64,000 nucleotides of DNA from Knoellia sp. p5-6-4 (lineage in GTDB: Bacteria; Actinomycetota; Actinomycetes; Actinomycetales; Dermatophilaceae). Below, piece after piece: positions 44,217 through 53,239 of the stretch. The DNA lies in NCBI RefSeq assembly GCF_029222705.1, contig NZ_JARGZF010000001.1, positions 802,437-866,436 of the forward strand. The letters run 5' to 3'. Under the pieces are notes generated by a model. The model was not told the origin of the DNA, made no database searches, and saw only the letters and a program-made list of their open reading frames with translations. Position numbers and translations under genes: made by a program. Every line of letters starts with the position of its first letter. Position 1 is the first letter of the stretch.

Positions 44217-46040
44217 ATGCCACAGCGCCGAGCACGACGCGACCGTTTCAGGCGATGGCTCTGGGCCCTCGTGGACCTGGTCATCTGGACGCTGGCGATC
44301 TTCGCGGCAGCCCTCCTGCGCTACGACTTCGACCTCCCCCGCCTGCCGGTCGACGAGACCACGGGCCTCGCCGGCCTGGCGCTCGCCCTCCACCTGGTGG
44401 CGGGCGCCCTTGTCGGCCCGTACGCCGTCGGCCACGAGCGCGGCTCCTTCGAGGAGACCCGCGACGTCGCCCGCACCGTCGCCATCACCGGCCTGGTGCT
44501 GGTCGCCGTGGTTTTCGAGCCGCACTACTTCAACGTCGCGCGCAGCATCCCCTTCACGGCCACCGTGCTGGCCATGGTCGGCATGTTCGCCGTCCGGTTC
44601 CTCATCCGCTCCTTCCGCGCGCACCGGGAGGAGGCCCGTGGTGAGGAGAAGAAGGTCATCGTCTTCGGCGCCGGCGAGGCCGGCAGCCGGCTAACCCGGA
44701 GCCTCATCCGCGACGTCGACAGCGGCTACCACCCCGTCGCCCTGCTCGACGACAGCAAGACCAAGGGGCGCTACCGCGTCGAGGGCGTCAAGGTGCGCGG
44801 CACCCGCCACGACATGGCCCGGGTCGCCGAGAAGTACGGCGCCCAGACCCTCGTCATCGCCCTGCCCTTCGCCGAGGCCGGCACCATTCGCGAGATCACC
44901 GAGCTGGCTAACGACGCCGGGCTTGACGTCATGGTGCTGCCGAAGATCGGCGAGATCATCGGCGGCCGGCCCACGGCTGGCGACCTGCGCAACGTCAACG
45001 TCGCCGACCTGCTCGGGCGTCGCCCCGTCGAGCTCGACATGGCCGCCATCGCCGACCAGATCGCCGGCAAGAAGGTGCTGGTCACCGGGGCCGGCGGCTC
45101 GATCGGCTCCGAGCTGTGCCGCCAGATCGCCCGCTTCGGCCCCGACAAGCTCTACCTGCTCGACCGCGACGAGTCGGGCCTGCAGGCCACCCAGATGAGC
45201 CTCGACGGCCACGGCCTGCTCGACAGCGACCAGATCATCCTGGCCAACATCCGCGACGTCGAGACGATGGAGCACGTGTTCTCGACGACCAAGCCCGACA
45301 TCGTCTTCCACGCGGCGGCACTCAAGCACCTCCCCTTGCTCGAGGCCTACCCGTTGGAGGCCTGGAAGACCAACGTGCTCGGCACGCTCAACGTGCTCAC
45401 CGCTGCGGCGAACGTGGGCGTGGGCACCTTCGTCAACATCTCGACCGACAAGGCCGCCAACCCCACCTGCGTGTTGGGTTACAGCAAGCGCATCGCCGAG
45501 CGGCTCACCGCCGACTTCGCCGACCGCTTCCCGGGCCGATACGTCTCGGTGCGCTTCGGCAACGTGCTCGGCTCGCGAGGCTCGGTGGTGCACGCGTTCA
45601 CCGCCCAGATCGAGCGCGGCGGTCCCATCACGGTCACCCACCCCGATGTCGAGCGCTACTTCATGCTCATCCCCGAGGCCTGCCAGCTCGTGCTCCAGGC
45701 GGCCACCATCGGCTCCGACGGTGAGGTCATGGTGCTCGAGATGGGCGAGCAGGTGAAGATCGTCGATGTCGCGCACACGCTGATCCGCATGTCGGGCCGC
45801 AAGGACATCGAGATCATCTACACCGGCCTGCGTCCCGGCGAGAAACTCGGCGAGGAGCTCTTCTCTCCCCACGAGGAGCGCAAGCAGACCTCCCACGAGC
45901 TCGTGCACAGCGTCGACGTGCCCAGCATCGACTCCGACTGGGTGCGCCACGAGTCCATCCGAACGCACGGCGGCGCGGCCAACTGGATGCGCAACGAGGC
46001 CACCACCGATCTACTCGAGGACGCGAGGACCAGCGCGTAG
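44217..46040 (+). CDS. membrane nucleotide-sugar 4,6-dehydratase (PglF/CapD family)
   Basis: 607 residues. Four N-terminal TM helices (~15-125), a CoA-binding-like Rossmann domain (KKVIVFGAGEAGSRLTRSLI), then the SDR catalytic domain with VLVTGAGGSIGSELCRQIAR, FHAAALKHLPLLEAYPLEAW and NISTDKAANPTCVLGYSKRI. The Thr-Asp-Lys and final Lys are kept; at the Tyr/Met position four before that Lys there is Leu, as I recall for actinobacterial relatives. Such enzymes dehydrate UDP-GlcNAc to a 4-keto-6-deoxy sugar. A GGGGAGG site lies upstream. It heads the block aminotransferase-sugar transferase-acetyltransferase, which matches bacillosamine synthesis. Confidence 0.88.
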   Translation: MPQRRARRDRFRRWLWALVDLVIWTLAIFAAALLRYDFDLPRLPVDETTGLAGLALALHLVAGALVGPYAVGHERGSFEETRDVARTVAITGLVLVAVVFEPHYFNVARSIPFTATVLAMVGMFAVRFLIRSFRAHREEARGEEKKVIVFGAGEAGSRLTRSLIRDVDSGYHPVALLDDSKTKGRYRVEGVKVRGTRHDMARVAEKYGAQTLVIALPFAEAGTIREITELANDAGLDVMVLPKIGEIIGGRPTAGDLRNVNVADLLGRRPVELDMAAIADQIAGKKVLVTGAGGSIGSELCRQIARFGPDKLYLLDRDESGLQATQMSLDGHGLLDSDQIILANIRDVETMEHVFSTTKPDIVFHAAALKHLPLLEAYPLEAWKTNVLGTLNVLTAAANVGVGTFVNISTDKAANPTCVLGYSKRIAERLTADFADRFPGRYVSVRFGNVLGSRGSVVHAFTAQIERGGPITVTHPDVERYFMLIPEACQLVLQAATIGSDGEVMVLEMGEQVKIVDVAHTLIRMSGRKDIEIIYTGLRPGEKLGEELFSPHEERKQTSHELVHSVDVPSIDSDWVRHESIRTHGGAANWMRNEATTDLLEDARTSA

Positions 46041-47179
46041 TGTCACGGATCTTCCTTTCCAAAGCCGACATCACCGAGGTCGAGGAACGCTTCGTCCTCG
46101 ACGCCATGCGCTCCGGCTGGGTGGCGCCGCTCGGCCCCCACGTGGACGCGTTCGAGGCGGAGATCGCAGAGCGAATCGGCGTCGCCGGCGCTTTGGCCCT
46201 TTCCTCCGGCACTGCCGCCCTCCACTTGGCTCTTCTGCACGTCGGCGCGAAGCCAGGCACCGTCGTCGTGCTGCCGACCATGACCTTCGCGGCGTCCGCC
46301 AACGCGGTGGTCTACACCGGCGCAGAGCCAGTGTTCGTCGACGCGCAGGAGTCGGACGGCAACGTCGACCCCCAGCTGCTCATCGAGGCCGTCGACACCC
46401 TGCGGTCTGAGGGCAAGCAGATCGCTGCCGTCATGACCGTGGACCTCTTCGGCCGGTGTGTCGACTACCCCGCCATCGTGGAGGCTCTGGCGGCACGCGA
46501 GATCCCCCTCATCGAGGACGCTGCCGAGGCCCTGGGCGCAGCGCACGGCGAGAAAGCAGCTGGCTCCTTCGGCGCCGCTGCAGCGCTCTCCTTCAATGGC
46601 AACAAGATCATGACCACCTCGGGCGGCGGCATGCTGCTCAGCGACGACCTGGACCTCCTCGAGCGAGCGCGCTACCTGTCTACCCAGGCCCGCCAGCCAG
46701 TGCCGTGGTACGAGCACACCGACATCGGCTACAACTACCGGATGTCCAACGTGCTGGCCGCACTCGGCCGCGGTCAGCTTAGCCGGCTGGATCGGATGAT
46801 CAGCCGACGCCGGGAGATCCGAAGGGCATACCTCGATGGCCTGTCAGACATTGACGGGTTGAGCTTCCTGGGCCACCAAGCGGCCCGCAATGACTCCCAG
46901 GACAACTGTTGGCTGACGGGCATCGTGCTCGACCCGCTCGTCAACCCCGTGTCGGCGGATTCCCTCATCAAAGGTCTGGGCGAGGAGGACATCGAGGCCC
47001 GTCACCTCTGGAAGCCCATGCACTCGCAGCCAGTCTTCTCCGACGCGCGCTCCTTTATAAACGGCACCTCGGAGGGCCTCTTCGCCAACGGAGTCACTCT
47101 GCCAAGCGGATCGATCTTGAGCGACGAAGACGTAACACGCGTCATTGGTGCAACGCGCGCCGCTCTAGGAGTGGACTGA
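46040..47179 (+). CDS. DegT/DnrJ/EryC1 aminotransferase (PglE-like)
   Basis: 379 residues, PLP fold type I. The cofactor-binding SSGTAALHLALLHVGAKPG, VLPTMTFAASANAVVYTGAE, LIEDAAEALGAAH and PLP Lys189 in SFNGNKIMTTSGGG are all present. It should aminate the 4-keto sugar made by the preceding dehydratase. The GTG start overlaps the dehydratase TAG by one base. GC begins to fall along this gene. Confidence 0.92.
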   Translation: MSRIFLSKADITEVEERFVLDAMRSGWVAPLGPHVDAFEAEIAERIGVAGALALSSGTAALHLALLHVGAKPGTVVVLPTMTFAASANAVVYTGAEPVFVDAQESDGNVDPQLLIEAVDTLRSEGKQIAAVMTVDLFGRCVDYPAIVEALAAREIPLIEDAAEALGAAHGEKAAGSFGAAAALSFNGNKIMTTSGGGMLLSDDLDLLERARYLSTQARQPVPWYEHTDIGYNYRMSNVLAALGRGQLSRLDRMISRRREIRRAYLDGLSDIDGLSFLGHQAARNDSQDNCWLTGIVLDPLVNPVSADSLIKGLGEEDIEARHLWKPMHSQPVFSDARSFINGTSEGLFANGVTLPSGSILSDEDVTRVIGATRAALGVD

Positions 47180-47182
47180 CTC

Positions 47183-47806
47183 ATGGGTTCATACCGTGGC
47201 AAGAGAGCACTCGACCTTGCCCTGACAGTCCCCGCATTCCTCGTGTCGCTGCCAGTCCAAGCGATGGTTGCGTTGCTGATTCGGGTCAGACTTGGCAGGC
47301 CAGTCCTCTTCCGCCAGACGCGGCCCGGACTACACGGCCAGCCCTTTGAAATGGTCAAGTTCCGAACGATGCTGCCGTTCGATGCGGCGAATGGGAAGAC
47401 AGACGACGCCTCACGAATGACGGGTCTGGGATCCTTCCTGCGCTCGACGAGCCTGGACGAACTGCCCACCCTCTGGCATATCGTCCGAGGCGACATGTCC
47501 TTGGTCGGTCCTCGCCCATTGCTCATGCAATATCTTGTCCACTACTCCCCCGAGCAGGCCCGGCGCCACGACGTCCGACCGGGACTCACAGGTCTGGCGC
47601 AGGTCTCAGGCCGCAACGCCCTGACGTGGGAACAGAAATTCGCACTCGACACCGACTACGTGGAGCGCGCTTCCTTGAGGCTTGACCTGCGGATCATCGG
47701 ACGCACGGTCTCTTCGGTGCTGCGCCGTGACGGAATCAGCGCGTCAGGCTCGGCCACGATGCCTGAGTTCACGGGGAGTAACACCCAACGGACCGGCGAA
47801 TCATGA
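47183..47806 (+). CDS. initiating phosphoglycosyltransferase (PglC-like, monotopic)
   Basis: 207 residues. An N-terminal re-entrant membrane helix (LDLALTVPAFLVSLPVQAMV), RQTRPGLHGQPFEMVKFRTM, the catalytic Asp-Glu in STSLDELPTLWHIVRGDMSL, VGPRPLLMQYL and RPGLTGLAQVSGRN. This is the small PglC-type, not the large WcaJ type. It transfers a phospho-sugar (probably the acetamido sugar made here) to undecaprenyl phosphate, starting the repeat unit. The stop overlaps the acetyltransferase start (ATGA). Confidence 0.93.
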   Translation: MGSYRGKRALDLALTVPAFLVSLPVQAMVALLIRVRLGRPVLFRQTRPGLHGQPFEMVKFRTMLPFDAANGKTDDASRMTGLGSFLRSTSLDELPTLWHIVRGDMSLVGPRPLLMQYLVHYSPEQARRHDVRPGLTGLAQVSGRNALTWEQKFALDTDYVERASLRLDLRIIGRTVSSVLRRDGISASGSATMPEFTGSNTQRTGES

Positions 47807-48441
47807 GCAATCCCATCGTCATCGTCGGAGTCGGTGGGTTCGGCCGCGAGGTCCACGACATCATCGACGCCATCAACCGCTGTGCACAAAGGTGGAAGTT
47901 GCTGGGCTACCTCGACGACTCACCCACCGAGGAGGACGTTCGCTTGGTCGAGCGTCGAGGTTCGCGACTTCTCGGCGGTTTTGAATGGCTGGAGGCGAAC
48001 GCCGAAACCGTCCAATACGTGGTGGGCATCGGCTCTAGTGCAGTACGCAGGGCAATGGATCGGCGAGCTACAGCCTCCGGCGCAAAGGCGGCGACCCTTG
48101 TGCATCCACAGGCAACCCTGGGCTCGGATATACGAATCGGACCCGGCTCGGTCATCTGCGCAGGGGCACGGTTGACGACCAACATCGCCCTAGGACGACA
48201 TGTACACATAGATCAAAACGCCACGGTAGGGCACGATTCCTTGCTAGGGGACTTTGTCCGTTTGAATCCCATGGCCTGCGTTTCTGGGAACGTAACGCTC
48301 GACACCGCTTCCCTCATCGGCGCAAATGCAACGGTGTTGCAGGGGCTTCGTGTCGGGCGAAATGCCACCGTCGGCGCCGGTTCGGTCGTCACCCGCTCAG
48401 TCCTTGCGGATCGGATCGTCAAAGGAGTTCCGGCCCGATGA
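47803..48441 (+). CDS. PglD/NeuD-type sugar acetyltransferase
   Basis: 212 residues. The N-terminal UDP-sugar-binding Rossmann-like domain is IVIVGVGGFGREVHDIIDAI. The C-terminal left-handed beta-helix of hexapeptide repeats (GSDIRIGPGSVICAGARLTT onward) has the probable catalytic His in NATVGHDSLLGDF and ends in DRIVKGVPAR. It is predicted to N-acetylate the 4-amino sugar, completing a di-N-acetylbacillosamine-type donor. ATG overlap upstream and ATGA overlap downstream. Confidence 0.9.
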   Translation: MSNPIVIVGVGGFGREVHDIIDAINRCAQRWKLLGYLDDSPTEEDVRLVERRGSRLLGGFEWLEANAETVQYVVGIGSSAVRRAMDRRATASGAKAATLVHPQATLGSDIRIGPGSVICAGARLTTNIALGRHVHIDQNATVGHDSLLGDFVRLNPMACVSGNVTLDTASLIGANATVLQGLRVGRNATVGAGSVVTRSVLADRIVKGVPAR

Positions 48442-49631
48442 GAAATCGGCGACTCCGCCATCGAAACGTCGTCGTCTTCGGCGTTACGGCAGCCATTTCT
48501 GCGCGCCTCTTTCTGGACGGGCATCTTGCTTCTGCCCGGACATCAGGAAGAGAAGTTCACCTCGTAGTCGGCGAATCCGGAGCAGAGAAGTTCGCAGCGT
48601 CTCAAGGAGCACAGCCACACGTCGTCAACATGAGGCGCGAACCGCACGTCTGGGCCGATCTTGTAGCGCTCATTCAACTCCTCGCACTCCTATCAACGAT
48701 CAAGCCGTCTACCGTGGTGTTCGGCACTCCCAAAATGGGACTTCTAGGCATTTTGGCAAGCCGATTCGCTGGAGTGCCGAACCGCGTCTACGTTCTGCAT
48801 GGACTGCGATCTGAAGGAGCGCGAGGCCCCTTGGCCGCCGTGCTTTACCTGCTGGAGTTGTTGACGCACTGCAACGCGACGCAGGTCATTACGGTGAGTC
48901 ACAGTCTTCGGCGTCAGGCCCTCCAACGCAAGCTTGCCCCCCCGCAGAAAGTGGTTACGGTGGGTGCTGGCTCCGCAAACGGAATTGACATCGCCAGGTT
49001 CACACCGCCACAAGCCCATGAGCGCAGCCGGGCACGGAACAAATTCAACATTCCGCAAGGCGCCAAGGTGATCGCGTATGTGGGGCGACTCAACGCCGAC
49101 AAGGGCTTAGGCATGATGGTCCAAACCTACGCTCAGCTAAGGTCATCCGATACTGACGCATGGCTGTTGCTCGTAGGAGCGGTTGAAGCCACGACTGACG
49201 CCGAAAGGTCTGCCGTGGCGGTCTTAGATTCCTTTCCTCAGGTCGTGCGACTACCGCACATTGAGGACGTCCTTTCCGTCTACCACTGCGCCGACTTGCT
49301 CTGGCTGTTCACCAAGAGAGAGGGGCTTCCCACGGTAGTACTCGAAGCTGCAGCAACCGGCATTCCTACCATAGCGACGATCGCCACCGGAACCACCGAT
49401 GCCGTCAGCCACGGGCACACCGGAATACTCGTGGAACAAGACGAGGTCTCTGTGGCCGCCCACATGACCCGCAGACTCCTGCATGATCAGCAATTGAACA
49501 CCCAATTGGGTGAGGCAGCCAGGTTGCGTGTCGTCCGGCACTTCAATCGCGACCTTGTGACAGCGCAATGGAGTCGCCATCTGTACGAGGCTAACGCCTT
49601 GTCCTCCATGGCCGCGCAATCCCAAAACTGA
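48438..49631 (+). CDS. family 4 glycosyltransferase
   Basis: 397 residues, GT-B fold. YVLHGLRSEGARGP in the acceptor domain; the donor site has VIAYVGRLNADKGLGMMVQT and the E-x7-E motif in KREGLPTVVLEAAATGIPTI. It resembles PglA/WecA-partner enzymes that add the second sugar to lipid-linked bacillosamine. Codon usage is clearly lower in GC than the rml genes. It is followed by a 376-nt stretch with no convincing gene. Confidence 0.9.
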   Translation: MRNRRLRHRNVVVFGVTAAISARLFLDGHLASARTSGREVHLVVGESGAEKFAASQGAQPHVVNMRREPHVWADLVALIQLLALLSTIKPSTVVFGTPKMGLLGILASRFAGVPNRVYVLHGLRSEGARGPLAAVLYLLELLTHCNATQVITVSHSLRRQALQRKLAPPQKVVTVGAGSANGIDIARFTPPQAHERSRARNKFNIPQGAKVIAYVGRLNADKGLGMMVQTYAQLRSSDTDAWLLLVGAVEATTDAERSAVAVLDSFPQVVRLPHIEDVLSVYHCADLLWLFTKREGLPTVVLEAAATGIPTIATIATGTTDAVSHGHTGILVEQDEVSVAAHMTRRLLHDQQLNTQLGEAARLRVVRHFNRDLVTAQWSRHLYEANALSSMAAQSQN

Positions 49632-50007
49632 GCGGACGAGGCTGGATCGATATGCGGAGAAGTTTCTCCGAGCGTCCGCGTCCCTCTCGCTCGCGGAACG
49701 CCATCAAGCGTTCCCAGAGCGGAGCGAGATTGGTCCCGCGGGGCGTGCTCGGCTTCACCCCCGCCCACCTACGGTTGGGATACAGACCCTCGCGCGCCGT
49801 CTCGAGCCTGATAAGGCCACCTGACTGGAACCGGGTTCACGGTTCTTGGGCCACCGTCGGAGGCAATCCGACCAGCCGAACCCGCGCGACGCCACAGCCA
49901 AGGAGGCACCCTCCGGCTAGTCCTCGGGGCAGAGGCGATTGGAACTCAAAAGTGCGCCCGCTCCCCGCCACTTCGCAAACCAACAGCTCAAAGTGAGGTT
50001 TCCACCG
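49632..50007 (+). other. 376-nt gap without a convincing gene
   Basis: Open frames exist on both strands but are Arg/Pro/Ser-rich and match no family I recognise. A GTGAGG ribosome site for the next gene is at the right end. It might hold a promoter or the scar of a deleted gene; no paired repeat or hairpin was seen. Confidence 0.5.
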
Positions 50008-50835
50008 ATGATCAGATCCTCTGCGAGCCCAAGTTGGGGAGACGCGACTCTCCCAAAGGTCAGCGTGGTCCTGCCAACGATTGCTGTCGATTCATGGCTG
50101 GACGCGGCTGTCGCGTCCGTGCTTGACCAGGAAGGCGTTGATGTCGAACTCATTGTGGTCCACGATGGGGTGCCGGTCGATCCGCAGCGGAACTGGACGC
50201 GCGACCACCGCGTTGTGTGCCTCAGTCTTGGGCAGCGGTCGGGACTTGCACACGCGCTCAACCTCGGCATTGAGCGAGCCCGCCACCCATTGGTCGCGCG
50301 ACTCGATGCCGACGACATAGCACTATCGGGAAGATTATCAAGCCAAGCCCGGTTCTTGAGCGAGCACCCAGACACTGTTGTGCTGGGGAGCTTCGCAAAG
50401 AGGATCAACGAGTGTGGAAAGGTCACCGGGTCGCTGGGTGAAAGTCTTGGAGGGGATGCTCGGAACGCTCTACTCTCGAGAAACGTCCTCATTCACTCCT
50501 CAGTTCTCTTCCGAGCTGACCCTTTCCACAAAGTTGGCCGGTACGACCAGTCTATGCGCCAGATGGAGGACTACGACCTTTGGCTCCGCATGAGCTTGGA
50601 GGGAGAGATCAGGATCATGCCTGAGCCGTTAGTTGCATACCGAGTACACTCGAATCAGATGAGTCGCAAAGCGAGCCCTTTCAGCAACTATTCAATGCAG
50701 GTGCTTCGGGCGCGACGGCGGCTAGCCCGGCACATGGGAGCGAATGCCGTCGCCCAATGGCAACGCGATGGCATTTGGTGGGTGGCGCAGGCCGTTAGAT
50801 ATTGGGGGTTCCGGAAGCCGCGGTATGTGGGCTAA
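50008..50835 (+). CDS. family 2 glycosyltransferase
   Basis: 275 residues, soluble GT-A. VSVVLPTIAVDSWLDAAVAS, VDVELIVVHDGVPVD, LARLDADDIAL (Asp-x-Asp) and MRQMEDYDLWLRMSLEGEIR (the E-D-x-D-L-W motif) are present. ATG 50008 was chosen for its ribosome site; an in-frame ATG at 49939 adds a non-conserved segment. The 3' end overlaps the flippase start by 11 nt. It probably adds a sugar to the repeat unit. Confidence 0.9.
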   Translation: MIRSSASPSWGDATLPKVSVVLPTIAVDSWLDAAVASVLDQEGVDVELIVVHDGVPVDPQRNWTRDHRVVCLSLGQRSGLAHALNLGIERARHPLVARLDADDIALSGRLSSQARFLSEHPDTVVLGSFAKRINECGKVTGSLGESLGGDARNALLSRNVLIHSSVLFRADPFHKVGRYDQSMRQMEDYDLWLRMSLEGEIRIMPEPLVAYRVHSNQMSRKASPFSNYSMQVLRARRRLARHMGANAVAQWQRDGIWWVAQAVRYWGFRKPRYVG

Positions 50836-52102
50836 ACCAGTGGCCGCCGCCAACTCACCTGCGTTATGGCTCATTAGCGCTCGTGGCGTTCGTACCGGCG
50901 TGCAGTTGTGTCTGGTCATCGCGTTTGCCAGAGGCAGCGGACCCAAAGCTGCAGGGGACTACGCCCTTGCCCTTGCTGCCACGGCGCCCGTCTTCGTGTT
51001 GGCCGACTTGGCCCTTCGAACTTTATACATTACACACATTCCCAGGATCCCATTCGCGCGTCTTCTACGCGTTCGCATCAGCGCCGCAGCGCTGGCGTTA
51101 GCGATGTGCGGAGTCGGTGCATCCCTCGTGATTCACGTTGATACGCGCCTGGTCTGGGCGGTCGCGACAATGAAGGCGTTGGACATGTTCGTCGAACTCG
51201 CGTTCGGTCCAGCACAACTCGCGCACAAGCTCCGCACTGTCTGCATCGCGAACATGACTACGAATTTTGTTGGAGTTGGGATTGCCCTCGGGCTAGCCGC
51301 GACAGGGGCAACTCCCGCCGTCGCCTTGTGGGGGCTGGTCTTGACCGGAGGGTTGGGAATGGCCTCCCTTGTGCTTCCGCAGGCTTGGCGAGCGGCAAAG
51401 GAACATGAGCGCGAGTGGTCATTACGTACACACTCCGAGCCCACTTTGTCCAACATCCTCCAAGCGGGACTCTCCGTTGGTCTGGCCTCGGGGATCTTGT
51501 CCTTCACAGCTGCGGTACCCCAGTTTTTTCTGGCCCGAGAATTCACGACTGTCGAGTCAGGGCGATACGCACTCTTGACGTATGCATTCTTGAGCGCCGA
51601 ACTGATTTTGAACGGAGTCACCCACTCGTGGCTCCCTACCGCGGTGGAGACAAGAGCGAGCGCTGGCAACCGATCACTCATTAGAGCAACCAGGAGGATC
51701 ATCCTTCGCTCTACCCCTACCTTCGTCGCCGCTTCGCTGGGGCTCTCATTGGCTGCCAACGCGCTCCTTCCGGTGATAGCGGGACACACCTACCGCATCA
51801 GCACAGGGGAAACGGTGGTCCTGGGTATCGGGCTAGCCCTACTCTCACCCATGTTTTTTGGTAGCACCGCCCTGCTGGCCCAAAATCGATACGGCGTTGG
51901 CTTTATTGTCAGCATCGCATCGGCTGCTGCTTCCTTAGCCGCTTGCGCACTTCTTGTCCCGCACTGGGGAACGCTTGGGGCCCTGTTGGCAACCACACTC
52001 GTCATCGCTCTTCGGGCAGTCACCTACACTCTTTCGTTCGGGTTGAATGAGCGAAGGAGCCACGACGGATCGTCAACTCTGAAGGCACGGGATGCAGGTT
52101 GA
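50825..52102 (+). CDS. Wzx-type oligosaccharide flippase (MOP superfamily)
   Basis: 425 residues with about 12 hydrophobic segments. The N-terminal SPALWLISARGVRTGVQLCL and the mid-protein GPAQLAHKLRTVCIANMTTN are typical of polysaccharide flippases. The C-terminal half contains NRYGVGFIVSIASAAASLAA and GTLGALLATTLVIALRAVTY. It translocates lipid-linked repeat units across the membrane. The stop overlaps the polymerase start (TTGA). Confidence 0.85.
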   Translation: MWAKPVAAANSPALWLISARGVRTGVQLCLVIAFARGSGPKAAGDYALALAATAPVFVLADLALRTLYITHIPRIPFARLLRVRISAAALALAMCGVGASLVIHVDTRLVWAVATMKALDMFVELAFGPAQLAHKLRTVCIANMTTNFVGVGIALGLAATGATPAVALWGLVLTGGLGMASLVLPQAWRAAKEHEREWSLRTHSEPTLSNILQAGLSVGLASGILSFTAAVPQFFLAREFTTVESGRYALLTYAFLSAELILNGVTHSWLPTAVETRASAGNRSLIRATRRIILRSTPTFVAASLGLSLAANALLPVIAGHTYRISTGETVVLGIGLALLSPMFFGSTALLAQNRYGVGFIVSIASAAASLAACALLVPHWGTLGALLATTLVIALRAVTYTLSFGLNERRSHDGSSTLKARDAG

Positions 52103-53229
52103 GGTTCACCATCGCATTATTCATCGCCCTGATTCTCGTGGCGCACGCCTTGACGGCCCTCAGTTTGGTATCAAGGCCGAATCTCCTCGTCCACGCATTG
52201 CCGACCAACGTTCTCACGTTTGCGATTCTCACGACTCTCATTGTGATGTTCGCCGCTTATGGGAACAGCACCGTCTGGGACAGGGCCTTCTACACCTACG
52301 ACGTCATCCGGGTTCACGATGTTTCCCTGCCACAACTATTCGATGAGCGCCAGTTCTCCACAGGCGCTGGGGACGAGTCTCCTTACCTACTCTTTATCTG
52401 GATGGTGTCGCAAATTGGCACTTCCACGCGCACCTTCTACCTCTCCGTGGTCGCCGTATGTCTCTCCGTGTACCTTTACGCACTGAAGCGGAAGTTTCAT
52501 CTTCTAGAGATCAACTACATTTTGCTCCTAACGATTTCGTTCAGCGTATTTACGTCCTACACTAGCCTTGTCGCTCGTCAAGGCATCTCGATGTCTCTGA
52601 TCTTCGCAGGGGTCGCGACATACGCGTTTGGAGCTCGTCGCTCCATTGTCTCTATTGGGCTTCTGACCCTAGGCACGCTCGTGCACTGGTCTGCCTTGCC
52701 TTTCACCCTCGCCGCAATCGCGGCACGTTGGACTCAGTTAACCCTCAAGCGCACCCTCTCAATATGGGGCGCTTCGGTCATGGCCTTTCTTTTCCAAGCA
52801 CAAACCTCATTGCTGGGACCATTGGTCAAATTTGTGCCGAAATTCGACGAATACACATCAGCCTCTCTCTCCGGTGTTTACGCGAGCGGCACCAACCGCA
52901 TCGACTTCCTCGCCCTCAGCGCGCTCTACCTTGCAGCCGCACTGGCCTTCCGTCAGTGGCTTCTGCTTCCAGCTTGGTACGATTTGATTCTCAAAACGTA
53001 CGTGTTGATGAATTCACTATTTCTTCTGTTTGGCTTCGTCTATTACTCAGACCGACTGGTTGCCTACTCTTGGTTCCTGGCGCCGGTCCTATTGTCTGCT
53101 CCGGCATTCGCTCAACCGTCAGCGAAGCGAATTCCCTTCGGATTACTGATTCTGGGAGGATCATTGGTTATGGGATTCACAATTGGCCCGTGGGCTGAAA
53201 TTGCAAAGATCGTGTCCCACCATTCGTGA
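52099..53229 (+). CDS. EpsG-like polysaccharide polymerase (Wzy type)
   Basis: 376 residues, 9-10 TM helices. A large loop after TM2 has YDVIRVHDVSLPQLFDERQF and GDESPYLLFIWMVSQIG, the pattern of the EpsG family. TSYTSLVARQGISMSLIFAG and TLVHWSALPFTLAAIAA supply the conserved R-Q-x-I/L and H-W-S/T motifs. A TTG start within the flippase stop. This gene has the lowest GC seen in the window (some 60-nt lines near 40% by eye). It presumably polymerises the flipped units. Confidence 0.86.
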   Translation: MRFTIALFIALILVAHALTALSLVSRPNLLVHALPTNVLTFAILTTLIVMFAAYGNSTVWDRAFYTYDVIRVHDVSLPQLFDERQFSTGAGDESPYLLFIWMVSQIGTSTRTFYLSVVAVCLSVYLYALKRKFHLLEINYILLLTISFSVFTSYTSLVARQGISMSLIFAGVATYAFGARRSIVSIGLLTLGTLVHWSALPFTLAAIAARWTQLTLKRTLSIWGASVMAFLFQAQTSLLGPLVKFVPKFDEYTSASLSGVYASGTNRIDFLALSALYLAAALAFRQWLLLPAWYDLILKTYVLMNSLFLLFGFVYYSDRLVAYSWFLAPVLLSAPAFAQPSAKRIPFGLLILGGSLVMGFTIGPWAEIAKIVSHHS

Positions 53230-53239
53230 AAGCAGTGTA

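Noticed and set aside
49652-49996. A 114-codon open frame in the gap between GT4 and GT2 genes
   Set aside because: Arg/Pro/Ser-rich, no ribosome site and no similarity to any family I know; treated as non-coding.
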